Origin: Euryarchaeota archaeon UBA258
GTDB taxonomy: Archaea > Thermoplasmatota > Poseidoniia > Poseidoniales > Poseidoniaceae
NCBI GenBank assembly: GCA_002502605.1
Contig: DAPR01000022.1
Coordinates: forward strand, 1-9,334
Length of the DNA stretch: 9,334 bases
Direction of reading: 5' to 3'
In this document: positions 1-6,314 of the stretch, piece after piece
Layout: every line of letters begins with the position of its first letter
How positions within the stretch are numbered: the stretch's first letter is position 1
Notes under the pieces: model-generated
Databases searched by the model: none
Seen by the model: only the letters and a program-made list of their open reading frames with translations
What the model was told of the DNA's origin: nothing
Made by a program: the position numbers and the translations under genes

Positions 1-1137
1 GCCAACAGCGGAGCAAGAGGAACTGCCCCCAAGGTCGTATGTGAGCCCTTTGCCATCCCGAAGGTGATCAGCAACACTCTCATCGATTAAACGACCGATT
101 TGAACAAGTTCTTCTTCTCCGTTTCTGCGACCAAGCCAATCCATCATCAATTGGATGGAGTTGATGGTCGCGATTGGGTTGACCTTGTTCATACCAGCGT
201 ATTTCGGAGCGGATCCGTGGACTGGTTCGAAGAATGCATGGTCGTCACCAATGTTTCCAGAAGCTGCCATACCCATGCCGCCTTGAAGGACAGCCCCCAA
301 ATCAGTTGCAATGTCACCGAACATGTTTGATGTCACGACAACATCGTAGGACTCAGGAGAGCGGGTTAACCACTGCATGAAGGCGTCGATGTAGCCGTAG
401 TCTTTCTCGGTGCCCGGATACTGTTCTGACACTTTGTCGAAGGTGCGGCGGAACAATTGACATCCTCGAGTCACGTTGGATTTATCGATGCAGGACACAC
501 GCTTGACGCCATCAACTGGCGCACCGTTACGGGTTTCAGCAATTTCAAAACCCATGCGAATCAGCCGTTCGCTGCCGTGTTCTGAAATTGGCCGTGGATC
601 GTAGGCGATTTCCCCTTTGAGACCTGGGAATTCCATAGAAGGCGGTTCGTATGGGTCTCGGCCTTGTGCCCGATCGGCGCTTCGGCGAAGCAACGAATGA
701 TACAGGCCTTCGGTGTTCTCACGAAGAACGGTCATGTCCACCATGCCGGGTTGCCAAATTTGGGTGAATCGCCCGTGCACCTTGTGTGGTACGCCTTCGT
801 AGAGTTTGATTGGACGAAGGTTGGCATAGAGGTCCAAGCCACTGCGCATCCCTAGAATAACCGAGCCACCGGCAAGATCCCCGTTTGGTAATCGTGCGCC
901 AGGGTGGCCAATCGCACCAAGATAGATTGCATCCGCCTCATCACGGCAAAATTCGAATGATCCTTCAGCCCATTCTTCTCCTGTTTGGAGGTAGTGTTGG
1001 CCACCGCATTGAATAACGGTCTGTTCGAAGCCGTGATTTGTGTTGGCCTCGATGGCATTGAGAATACGCTGGGCCTCAAGCGCAACTTCGCGACCTGTGC
1101 CGTCTCCGGGAAGAACCCCAATCCGATAATTTCCCAT
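1..1137 (-). CDS. Isopropylmalate/isocitrate dehydrogenase family protein (3' end cut by window edge)
   Basis: Translating the minus strand from the ATG at 1137 gives 379 codons open to base 1, so the C-terminus lies outside the window; an in-frame TAG lies upstream of the start. The family performs metal- and NAD(P)-dependent oxidative decarboxylation of 2-hydroxyacids in leucine synthesis or the TCA cycle. Visible signatures are LPGDGTG (residues 9-15), the substrate-arginine region MRSGLDLYANLRP (97-109), RENTEGLY (139-146) with the catalytic Tyr, DKSNV (218-222) with the catalytic Lys, metal-ligand Asp at 251, 275 and 279 (NMFGDIATD), and HGSAPKYAG (307-315). The last segment has the DLGG motif usual near the C-terminus, so probably only some 10-20 residues are missing. 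The exact substrate is unclear. The substrate loop lacks the Glu typical of isopropylmalate dehydrogenase, while KY in HGSAPKYAG resembles NADP-dependent isocitrate dehydrogenases. Family membership is very sure, substrate is not; a LeuB role is the first guess. Confidence 0.93.
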   Translation of the reverse strand, partial: MGNYRIGVLPGDGTGREVALEAQRILNAIEANTNHGFEQTVIQCGGQHYLQTGEEWAEGSFEFCRDEADAIYLGAIGHPGARLPNGDLAGGSVILGMRSGLDLYANLRPIKLYEGVPHKVHGRFTQIWQPGMVDMTVLRENTEGLYHSLLRRSADRAQGRDPYEPPSMEFPGLKGEIAYDPRPISEHGSERLIRMGFEIAETRNGAPVDGVKRVSCIDKSNVTRGCQLFRRTFDKVSEQYPGTEKDYGYIDAFMQWLTRSPESYDVVVTSNMFGDIATDLGAVLQGGMGMAASGNIGDDHAFFEPVHGSAPKYAGMNKVNPIATINSIQLMMDWLGRRNGEEELVQIGRLIDESVADHLRDGKGLTYDLGGSSSCSAVG

Positions 1138-1363
1138 GGATTCCGCCAAGGGCAACCCCTACATGAACGCGCCCCCTTTGGCAGAATGGATTCTCGAGCA
1201 CAAACCACGGGACGGCGAAAGAAGGGATGCAGTGAAAGGTGGGCGTCCATTGGAACATCGTTTCGTCCGATTCACGAACGCAGTGAAACGGTTACCGAAT
1301 GGAAACGATGGTTCTGTCAATCAAGAAAGGTTTCATAGGCCGTCAAGGAGGAGAGTGAAGAAC
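1138..1363. other. Divergent intergenic spacer
   Basis: This 226-base gap separates the minus-strand dehydrogenase from the plus-strand gene at 1364 and must hold both promoters. No convincing TATA box is visible for either gene. The plus frame of the downstream gene stays open through it as far as 1136, but the translated segment is arginine-rich and low in hydrophobic residues, unlike the rest of that protein, so I treat it as non-coding. No tRNA or strong repeat is seen. Confidence 0.5.
1345..1353 (+). promoter_or_regulatory. Ribosome binding site deciding the start at 1364
   Basis: The sequence AAGGAGGAG is strongly complementary to the 3' end of archaeal or bacterial 16S rRNA and ends 10 bases before the ATG at 1364. 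It favours this ATG over the in-frame upstream ATGs at 1136 and 1163, neither of which has such a site. Confidence 0.7.
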
Positions 1364-2011
1364 ATGAGCGACAAACAAAACAAGGTGTCAGAAGGTCATG
1401 TTCGTTTGGAGTCGTTGCCGCTCGAAGTTCAACGGCTCGCAGAAGCGATGCAGAGCATCGATCCAAAATGGAGCGTAGAGGCTTGGCTCATCGAGCAAGC
1501 CAATATGTCGATGGATTTGGTCAAGGTTGATGTTGCTCGTGAGCGACTTGCTGTTGAGCAACGCCTCCACCGTTTGGAAATGATCGCTCGGCGCCTCGAG
1601 CCCGACTCCCAACTGAGCATCGATCCGCTTCAGAGGAACATTTTCGATTGTTTTAACCTCGATATTGATGAGGCCATCAAGGGGTTGGGTGCGCGTGCAG
1701 CCCAGCCTCAAACGCCCAATAGGGAAGACCATGACATCGACGACGCGAGGCACCCTGCAGCGACCTTCCTCGACCTTTTACCCGATGACGAAGGAGACGA
1801 CCCGTTGCTCGCAGTCGCATGCCAAATGTTGTTGGTGGTCGTGGAAACTCAGATTGCCAAAGGCGATCCGTTTGCAACCCTTGATGTGATGTTCAAGGGG
1901 ATGAATAAGCATGGCATTACGCCCGATGAAATAGACGAGGCCATCGATCATTTGCTCACGATTGGCTCGCTGATTGAAGTTGATGACGACTGCTTTGTGC
2001 CAACTGCTTAA
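1364..2011 (+). CDS. Hypothetical acidic protein with predicted C-terminal winged helix
   Basis: This 215-residue protein is not one I recognise. Residues 1-85 are predicted helical, with the amphipathic stretch VARERLAVEQRLHRLEMIARRLE likely to form a coiled coil. Roughly residues 110-135 are a polar, acidic and probably disordered linker (QPQTPNREDHDIDD). The C-terminal part, from about 140, begins with a hydrophobic helix (LLAVACQMLLVVVE) and ends with GITPDEIDEAIDHLLTIGSLIEVDDDCF, which has the spacing of a recognition helix followed by a beta wing, as in winged-helix domains of archaeal MCM tails or small regulators. DNA binding or protein-protein contact in replication or transcription is therefore possible but unproven. 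The start is set by the strong ribosome site just upstream. A 60-base gap with its own promoter-like sequence follows, so it may be monocistronic. The fold is a guess from pattern only. Confidence 0.8.
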   Translation: MSDKQNKVSEGHVRLESLPLEVQRLAEAMQSIDPKWSVEAWLIEQANMSMDLVKVDVARERLAVEQRLHRLEMIARRLEPDSQLSIDPLQRNIFDCFNLDIDEAIKGLGARAAQPQTPNREDHDIDDARHPAATFLDLLPDDEGDDPLLAVACQMLLVVVETQIAKGDPFATLDVMFKGMNKHGITPDEIDEAIDHLLTIGSLIEVDDDCFVPTA

Positions 2012-2062
2012 CACCAATTCCAGCCTCTCCAGGCGGGCTCCAAGGGCCCCCAGCCGACAACT

Positions 2063-2070
2063 GATTATAC
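2063..2070 (+). promoter_or_regulatory. Putative archaeal TATA box for the 2093 gene
   Basis: GATTATAC is centred about 26-27 bases upstream of the ATG at 2093, the distance expected between an archaeal TATA box and the transcription start. If transcription starts at the A of this ATG, the message is leaderless. No ribosome site precedes either the ATG or the alternative GTG at 2072, which fits. This rests on spacing and composition only. Confidence 0.4.
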
Positions 2071-2092
2071 CGTGCGAACCTATGTTATCAGT

Positions 2093-2707
2093 ATGGGAAT
2101 AGTACGCTCAATCGTATTCGGAACGCTCGCATGGGTGTTCTTGATGGAACTTCGAATGGATTCTGACTTGGCCTTCGGTGGGGCAGTTGCCACCGCTTTT
2201 TTGATCGAATCAGCGCAACATAGGGCGCGGCAGCATCATCTTATGGACCAAAGCAGGGGCTTGAAGCAGCATTTACATCGCTCCGGCCTTCACATCGAGG
2301 AATTGCAATTTAACCTGAAGAAAACAAGCAAAGAGCTTGGTGCTGCAATGGAAGAAATCCACCGCAGGGATGCTGTAGGGAGCCCTGCTGCACGTGAATT
2401 GCTTTCTCGCCAAGAAATGGCCATGAAGGCCCAATCAAAGGCCATTGAGGACCGAAGCAATCGGAATGAAGCCTTGTTGGACAGTCTGGAACGCTTGCTC
2501 GTCATGCAATCTGATCAAACCGCTCGAATCCAGCAAACGCTTGCGGACGTTCTGCGGAAATTGGCGATGGAGCCTCGCCAGCACCTCCTGCTCCAGGACA
2601 GCGTTTTGGTTCAAGATGCGCCGCTGCCCCAAACCACAACTCAAACAATAGGGCAAAGGGCGACTGAACAATTCAACGCCTCGGTATTGGCCGATTTATT
2701 TGATTGA
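2093..2707 (+). CDS. Membrane-anchored coiled-coil protein of unknown function
   Basis: The product is 204 residues from the ATG at 2093; an in-frame GTG at 2072 would add seven residues but would overlap the expected spacing from the TATA-like box. Residues 2-18 (GIVRSIVFGTLAWVFLM) and about 23-40 (DLAFGGAVATAFLIESA) look like two short membrane helices forming an N-terminal hairpin. A long charged helical region follows, with heptad-like stretches (EELQFNLKKTSKELGAAMEEIHRRD; then RNEALLDSLERLLVMQSDQTARIQQTLADVLRKL). This suggests a protein tethered to the membrane that oligomerises or binds partners through a cytosolic coiled coil. The tail is polar and Gln/Thr-rich and ends in ADLFD. It is the first of three adjacent membrane-hairpin genes, probably one operon leading into the nucleotide-sugar genes. 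I recognise no family; function is unknown. Confidence 0.8.
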   Translation: MGIVRSIVFGTLAWVFLMELRMDSDLAFGGAVATAFLIESAQHRARQHHLMDQSRGLKQHLHRSGLHIEELQFNLKKTSKELGAAMEEIHRRDAVGSPAARELLSRQEMAMKAQSKAIEDRSNRNEALLDSLERLLVMQSDQTARIQQTLADVLRKLAMEPRQHLLLQDSVLVQDAPLPQTTTQTIGQRATEQFNASVLADLFD

Positions 2708-2746
2708 ATCCGGCATGTTGACCAATGAATACCTGCTGGGAGTCCC

Positions 2747-3055
2747 ATGGCGACAAAGAAGGAGGGGGCTCAGCGTTTGATTGACAGCCTTGATTCCCAA
2801 GCTAAAATCAAGCCAAGACTCGTCTTTGCCGCTGTTCAAGGTGTGCTGGTCGCAATGGCAATTGCATGGTTCACTCAATGGCAGTTCGGAATTGCTGCAG
2901 CCCTCGTCTTTCTTCTTTTGATTCAATTTGCATTTGAGCGTCTTTCAAACAGTATCTTGGCCAGTAAACTCACCGCATTGAAGGTGTTGGGCTGGAATGA
3001 AAACGAGGATTCTGATGAAATCCTGCGCCAAAAGGCAGAAAAAATACTCAAATGA
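2747..3055 (+). CDS. Small two-helix membrane protein, hypothetical
   Basis: This 102-residue protein starts at an ATG four bases after a GGGAG ribosome site. A short basic/polar N-terminus (MATKKEGAQRLIDSL) is followed by two hydrophobic segments at about residues 25-43 (LVFAAVQGVLVAMAIAWFT) and 47-63 (FGIAAALVFLLLIQFAF) separated by a very short turn, so both termini should be on the same side, probably cytosolic. The C-terminal 35 residues are charged and helical (DSDEILRQKAEKILK). The next gene starts only nine bases after its stop, so the two are almost certainly cotranscribed and perhaps translationally coupled. I recognise no family. The architecture resembles that of its two neighbours, which suggests a shared membrane complex, but that is inference. 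Confidence 0.8.
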   Translation: MATKKEGAQRLIDSLDSQAKIKPRLVFAAVQGVLVAMAIAWFTQWQFGIAAALVFLLLIQFAFERLSNSILASKLTALKVLGWNENEDSDEILRQKAEKILK

Positions 3056-3064
3056 GGCATAAAG

Positions 3065-3751
3065 ATGCAGAATGAGGCAGCTCAATATCTCGATTTTATC
3101 GATGAAGATGAGCAGCGGCGCCGGCAAGCAAAGAGGGTTTTATTTGGACTCCTCATTGGGCTTGTGCTCATTGCAGGTTGGTGCATCGAAAACGGATACA
3201 ACACTGTCGTGGTGCTGATCTGCACTGCGATTCTCTTCACAATGCTCCTGCTCGTGAACACGGCCAACCATCGCAAAGCATTGCAGCGAGAGGAAGCGCT
3301 GCTCAGGCTTCTTGAAGTCAATCTTGATTTGTTTGAAGGTCATTCGTACCGGGAACGATTGATCCTTGCTGCGCAAACTGATTCCTTTGAAGAACTGCAA
3401 GTTCGGAAAAACAAGGGCGCTGTGCGAGGTCAAGATGAGAAAGGGTTCACCGGTGGCCGGAAAGTTCAGCCACTTGACAGCAGCGCAAATCGCCGTGATG
3501 TGAGTCATTCAGATGGTGACTATGAGGGGCTAGAAGGCGAGTTGCGACGCTCGGAACATCTCGTGAATGAAGCAAACACTCGGTATGAAAAGAAGGCGAA
3601 CGAACAATGGCAAGCCTCCGAGGCAGCGGATGTTGATCTAATTGAGGCGGGTGTCGAACGCTTAGGGGATTTGGTTCGAACCGAATGGTTTGAGAAAAAT
3701 GCAATGGATGGCGCAGTTGACGAACTGATGGGACAAGGCCAAAAGGAATGA
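3065..3751 (+). CDS. Two-helix membrane protein with long charged C-terminal domain, hypothetical
   Basis: The 228-residue product starts at an ATG preceded by GAGG that overlaps the stop of the gene before, typical of a coupled operon pair. A charged N-terminus (YLDFIDEDEQRRRQAKR) precedes two membrane helices at about 25-41 (VLFGLLIGLVLIAGWCI) and 47-65 (TVVVLICTAILFTMLLLVN). The helical segment HRKALQREEALLRLLEVNLDLFEG follows. Residues about 110-155 are polar and probably disordered (GQDEKGFTGGRKVQ), and the C-terminus is again helical and acidic (ERLGDLVRTEWFEKNAMDGAVDELM). No enzyme motif is visible. The nucleotidyltransferase gene begins 16 bases downstream, so this protein sits at the junction of the membrane-hairpin genes and the nucleotide-sugar genes. 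Its role could be scaffolding or regulation at the membrane, but nothing in the sequence proves it. Confidence 0.82.
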   Translation: MQNEAAQYLDFIDEDEQRRRQAKRVLFGLLIGLVLIAGWCIENGYNTVVVLICTAILFTMLLLVNTANHRKALQREEALLRLLEVNLDLFEGHSYRERLILAAQTDSFEELQVRKNKGAVRGQDEKGFTGGRKVQPLDSSANRRDVSHSDGDYEGLEGELRRSEHLVNEANTRYEKKANEQWQASEAADVDLIEAGVERLGDLVRTEWFEKNAMDGAVDELMGQGQKE

Positions 3752-3767
3752 CCAATTCCCAACGAGT

Positions 3768-4517
3768 ATGAAGGTGAAGGCAATACTGCTGGCAGGTGGC
3801 CACGGTCGTCGGCTTTATCCATTCACGAAATACATTCAAAAAACGCTCTTGCCTTTGCATGAACGCCCTGTCATCGATTACGCCCTTGGCACCATTCGCA
3901 GGGCAGGCATCAAGGACATCACCATTGTCTCAAATCAATTCATTGGCCAAATTGCAAAGCATGTAGGAGCTGGTTTTCCCGATGAACAAATTCACTATGT
4001 TCTCGAAGAAGAACCGACAGGGGTTGCTGACGCCCTCAACTTGGCCCGTGTGTACAACGAAGACTGTCGGTTGCTCGTCTACTTTTCAGACAACATCACA
4101 ACGGTTGAGTTTCAAGAAGAGATTGCTCGTTTCAGTCAAGTTCAGGAAAAGCCTGGTTGCGTGCTGTTAGCGCGCAACGAAAAAAATCCAGAAGCTTTTG
4201 GGGTGGCTGTCCTCGATGATTCGGGACAGGTGATTGATATTGTCGAGAAGCCTGAGAACCCGCCTTCGAATTTAGCGATTGGAGGCATTTACATGTTTGA
4301 CGAGGACTTTTGGTCTCTGCTCGATGCCGGAGTGGAAAAGAACGGCGCTTCTTTTTCGATCACCGACGTCAACCGCGCTTATGTCCAGAGAGGGGCCGCT
4401 AAATTGATCACTGTGGGTGAAGAGACATGGGTCGATTGTGGAACTCCAGATTCATTGCTGCAAGCTGGAACGATGGCGAAGGAAGGGAAATTGAATCCAC
4501 GCCCTTTCAGAACCTAA
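3768..4517 (+). CDS. RmlA-like sugar-phosphate nucleotidyltransferase
   Basis: This 249-residue enzyme belongs to the NTP-transferase family that joins a sugar-1-phosphate to dTTP or UTP, releasing pyrophosphate and giving an NDP-sugar for glycan synthesis. The nucleotide loop is [11 protein letters not shown] (residues 8-18), followed by Lys25 in QKTLLP. The first metal Asp is D108 in YFSDNI, the sugar-phosphate Lys is K161 in EKP (160-162), and the second metal Asp is D223 in WVDCGT. The segment SITDVNRAY (197-205) matches glucose-1-phosphate thymidylyltransferases closely. Two deviations are visible: GRRL replaces the usual GTRL, and ERP replaces the usual (D/G)KP. At 249 residues it is shorter than the ~290 of bacterial RmlA, lacking the C-terminal extension. 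The next gene encodes a UDP-sugar-type dehydrogenase, so the product could be UDP-glucose as well as dTDP-glucose. Enzyme class is confident; donor and sugar are not settled. Confidence 0.9.
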   Translation: MKVKAILLAGGHGRRLYPFTKYIQKTLLPLHERPVIDYALGTIRRAGIKDITIVSNQFIGQIAKHVGAGFPDEQIHYVLEEEPTGVADALNLARVYNEDCRLLVYFSDNITTVEFQEEIARFSQVQEKPGCVLLARNEKNPEAFGVAVLDDSGQVIDIVEKPENPPSNLAIGGIYMFDEDFWSLLDAGVEKNGASFSITDVNRAYVQRGAAKLITVGEETWVDCGTPDSLLQAGTMAKEGKLNPRPFRT

Positions 4518-4558
4518 TCACGGCAACAACAAAGGTAAGCAACCTATCGCTTCTACCA

Positions 4559-5383
4559 ATGAAGGTCGGAATTATTGGGGCTGGTATGGTTGGAGGAGCC
4601 ATTGAACAATGCTTTTCTGATGCGCATGAATTGTATGTTCATGACCCTGCAAGAGGCACCAAGTTGAGCGATGTGACCGACCATGTGGATTTCGCTTACA
4701 TTGCAGTGCCCACTCCACCCCACCCGGAAACTGGTGCTTGCGACACACGCATTGTGGAAGGAATTCTCGATGCGTTGCCTGATGGGTTTTCTGCAGTTAT
4801 CAAATCAACGGTTGTGCCCGGCACCACCGAACAATACCACGCTCGCTATCCTCACCTCAAGATTGCTTATTCTCCGGAATTCCTTGTTGAGCGTCGGCGG
4901 ATAGAAGACTTCGCAAATCAAGATTTGTTAGTGTGTGGGACGCACCATTCGGATGTCGCGGAAAGGGTGTTTGAACAACATCGGCAGGCAGGTGTTCTGC
5001 GAACAGAAAACTTGTTTCATGTCACACCTACACAAGCAGAACTTGTCAAGTACACCAAAAATACATTCTACGCCGTCAAGGTTATTTTTGCAAATCAAAT
5101 GTACGATATCTGTCAAGCAATGGGCCAAGATTGGTACACCATTCGCGACATGATCACGGCCGAGCAAGCGCAACCTATTGGCCCGTCACACCTCGATCCA
5201 ATTTTTGGCCTCAACCGCGGGTTTGGAGGAAAGTGCCTGCCAAAGGATTCCCTCGCCCTCGGCGTTCTTGCTGATGCACATGGCGTCAAATACAACCTGA
5301 TGGATGCCATCCAAGAAGACAACGCCGCCTTGCGTGGTATCTTGACAGGGAAGCCAAGTGACGTGGTCACCAACGATGATTGA
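4559..5383 (+). CDS. Short UDP-glucose/GDP-mannose dehydrogenase family protein lacking the C-terminal domain
   Basis: The family oxidises the C6 hydroxyl of an NDP-sugar to a uronic acid with two NAD+. The 274-residue product starts at ATG 4559 ([13 protein letters not shown], Rossmann GxGxxG at residues 7-12); an open frame further upstream overlaps the nucleotidyltransferase and is not needed. Other signatures are [13 protein letters not shown] (50-62), [10 protein letters not shown] (82-91), YSPEFLVE (104-111), the central-helix region [20 protein letters not shown] (161-180) with Lys163 and Lys173, and the catalytic motif [10 protein letters not shown] (221-230) with Cys226. The usual NE at the end of the central helix is NQ here. 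The protein stops soon after the central dimerisation helix, so the C-terminal nucleotide-sugar-binding domain, about 100-150 residues in ordinary family members, is absent; the next frame encodes GtrA, not the missing domain. It may act on a different substrate, need a partner, or be impaired. It is cotranscribed with its neighbours. Confidence 0.9.
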   Translation: MKVGIIGAGMVGGAIEQCFSDAHELYVHDPARGTKLSDVTDHVDFAYIAVPTPPHPETGACDTRIVEGILDALPDGFSAVIKSTVVPGTTEQYHARYPHLKIAYSPEFLVERRRIEDFANQDLLVCGTHHSDVAERVFEQHRQAGVLRTENLFHVTPTQAELVKYTKNTFYAVKVIFANQMYDICQAMGQDWYTIRDMITAEQAQPIGPSHLDPIFGLNRGFGGKCLPKDSLALGVLADAHGVKYNLMDAIQEDNAALRGILTGKPSDVVTNDD

Positions 5384-5396
5384 TGCGGTGGAACAA

Positions 5397-5828
5397 ATGT
5401 CAAACCACACCATATCTGAAGTGTTGCCGCGCGGTACGCTTCAGCGGTTTGGCATCGCTGGAGGCTTCAACACTTTTCTGTTCTGGATCATTTGGGAAAC
5501 GCTACGCATCTCCCCTGTGTATACCGGTACAAATGAGACATTGCTCTGGTCCATTTCTTGGGTTGGCTCGAGCATCATAGCTCACTTTGTTCACAGAATA
5601 TTTACCTTTGATGGCCGAAGGGATGTCAGCAAAACGGTGTTGGGTGCAATCTCAGTGTATGCCGTTGGGATGATGGGTTCTACGCTGACCTATGACAGCA
5701 TGTTGAATCTGTTTGAAGAAGTCCCAATTCGGTTGTTGTTTTTGATTAACATCGCAGTTTGGGGGTTATTCACATGGGCCAGCATGCGCTGGTTGGTGTT
5801 TGGATACACTCGAATCGAAGAGGAATGA
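5397..5828 (+). CDS. GtrA-like four-helix membrane protein
   Basis: This 143-residue protein matches the GtrA family of small integral membrane proteins, thought to move or help move polyprenyl-phosphate-linked sugars across the membrane for glycan decoration. It opens with LQRFGIAGGFNTFLFW, the typical GtrA entry into helix 1 (about residues 17-36). Helix 2 is about 48-66 and ends in HRIFTF, the equivalent of the family's conserved R-x-x-TF turn. Helix 3 is about 80-98 and helix 4 about 112-134, ending in RWLVFG. The start ATG at 5397 has a GGTGG site five bases upstream; ATG 5376 (8-base overlap with the dehydrogenase) and GTG 5358 are in-frame alternatives. Together with the two enzymes before it, it makes a plausible set for building and exporting a sugar residue. 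Family is fairly sure; lipid and sugar are unknown. Confidence 0.85.
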   Translation: MSNHTISEVLPRGTLQRFGIAGGFNTFLFWIIWETLRISPVYTGTNETLLWSISWVGSSIIAHFVHRIFTFDGRRDVSKTVLGAISVYAVGMMGSTLTYDSMLNLFEEVPIRLLFLINIAVWGLFTWASMRWLVFGYTRIEEE

Positions 5829-6191
5829 TCACACAGCGTGAGTTTCCATCAGCGAGAGCGGAATGATCTCAAGTGCAGCCTCGTGAGTTGATTCGAGGTC
5901 AAGAGGACAAGCGGAGCCGTCGTTCACTGCCGCCAACCATGTTCGAGCGCAAACGCACCATGAATCGCCTGGTTTCAAGCCGGGAAAACCATGTTGGGGC
6001 GCTGGAGTGATCAGATCGTTTCCTTGACGCAACGCAAACTCAAGAAATGATTCGGTGACAACGCAGCACACCGTATGGCTGCCGAAGTCTCGGTCATCTG
6101 TGTTGCACTTTCCATCCCTGTACCAGCCGGTCATGGGATCGCACGAGCAATCATCAAGCGGTTGGCCTAACACATTACGGCTCGGGAACAT
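5829..6191 (-). CDS. DUF2237 family protein
   Basis: The 120-residue product closely follows the DUF2237 (COG3651) pattern: RNVLGQPLDDCSCDPMTGWYRDGKCNT near the N-terminus, FGSHTVCCVVTESFLEF, then GNDLITPAPQHGFPGLKPGDSWCVCARTW, and a closing THEAALEIIPLSLMETHAV. Length and Cys positions (15, 17, 29, 42, 43 and the CVC pair near 79-81) fit the family, whose function is not known; the conserved Cys, Asp and His residues suggest metal binding or an enzyme, but that is speculation. No signal peptide or membrane segment is seen. It is transcribed against the GtrA gene, with the two stop codons abutting, and divergently from the TerB-like pair, so it is probably a single-gene unit. The ATG at 6191 gives the expected family start and length. 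Confidence 0.9.
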   Translation of the reverse strand: MFPSRNVLGQPLDDCSCDPMTGWYRDGKCNTDDRDFGSHTVCCVVTESFLEFALRQGNDLITPAPQHGFPGLKPGDSWCVCARTWLAAVNDGSACPLDLESTHEAALEIIPLSLMETHAV

Positions 6192-6314
6192 GGTTCAACC
6201 ACACTGCCGATGCACATGAAGGCTTGTCCGATTTCCTATCAAGGATGAAAAAACGACCAAATGGCAGGCTTTGACGGCGTTGGGTTCTAAGGTGTGGTCA
6301 ACCACCGATGTGAT
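6192..6314. other. Divergent intergenic region between DUF2237 and TerB-like genes
   Basis: This 123-base gap must contain promoters for both flanking genes. A T-rich TTCTAA at 6285-6290 lies about 27 bases before the ATG at 6315 and is the only weak TATA candidate on the plus strand. No ribosome site is seen before that ATG, which would fit a leaderless message. Nothing else stands out. Confidence 0.4.

Noticed and set aside
100..330. Plus-strand open frame of 76 codons inside the dehydrogenase
   Set aside because: It is antisense to conserved dehydrogenase motifs and shows no domain pattern or ribosome site.
852..1250. Minus-strand open frame of 132 codons
   Set aside because: It overlaps the dehydrogenase start on the same strand in another frame; the dehydrogenase has clear family motifs and this frame has none.
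3447..3860. Minus-strand open frame of 137 codons
   Set aside because: It is antisense to the third membrane protein and the start of the nucleotidyltransferase; its His/Pro/Arg-rich product looks like a reverse-frame artefact.
4427..4558. N-terminal extension of the sugar dehydrogenase
   Set aside because: It would overlap the conserved end of the nucleotidyltransferase, and the Rossmann motif begins directly at the ATG at 4559.
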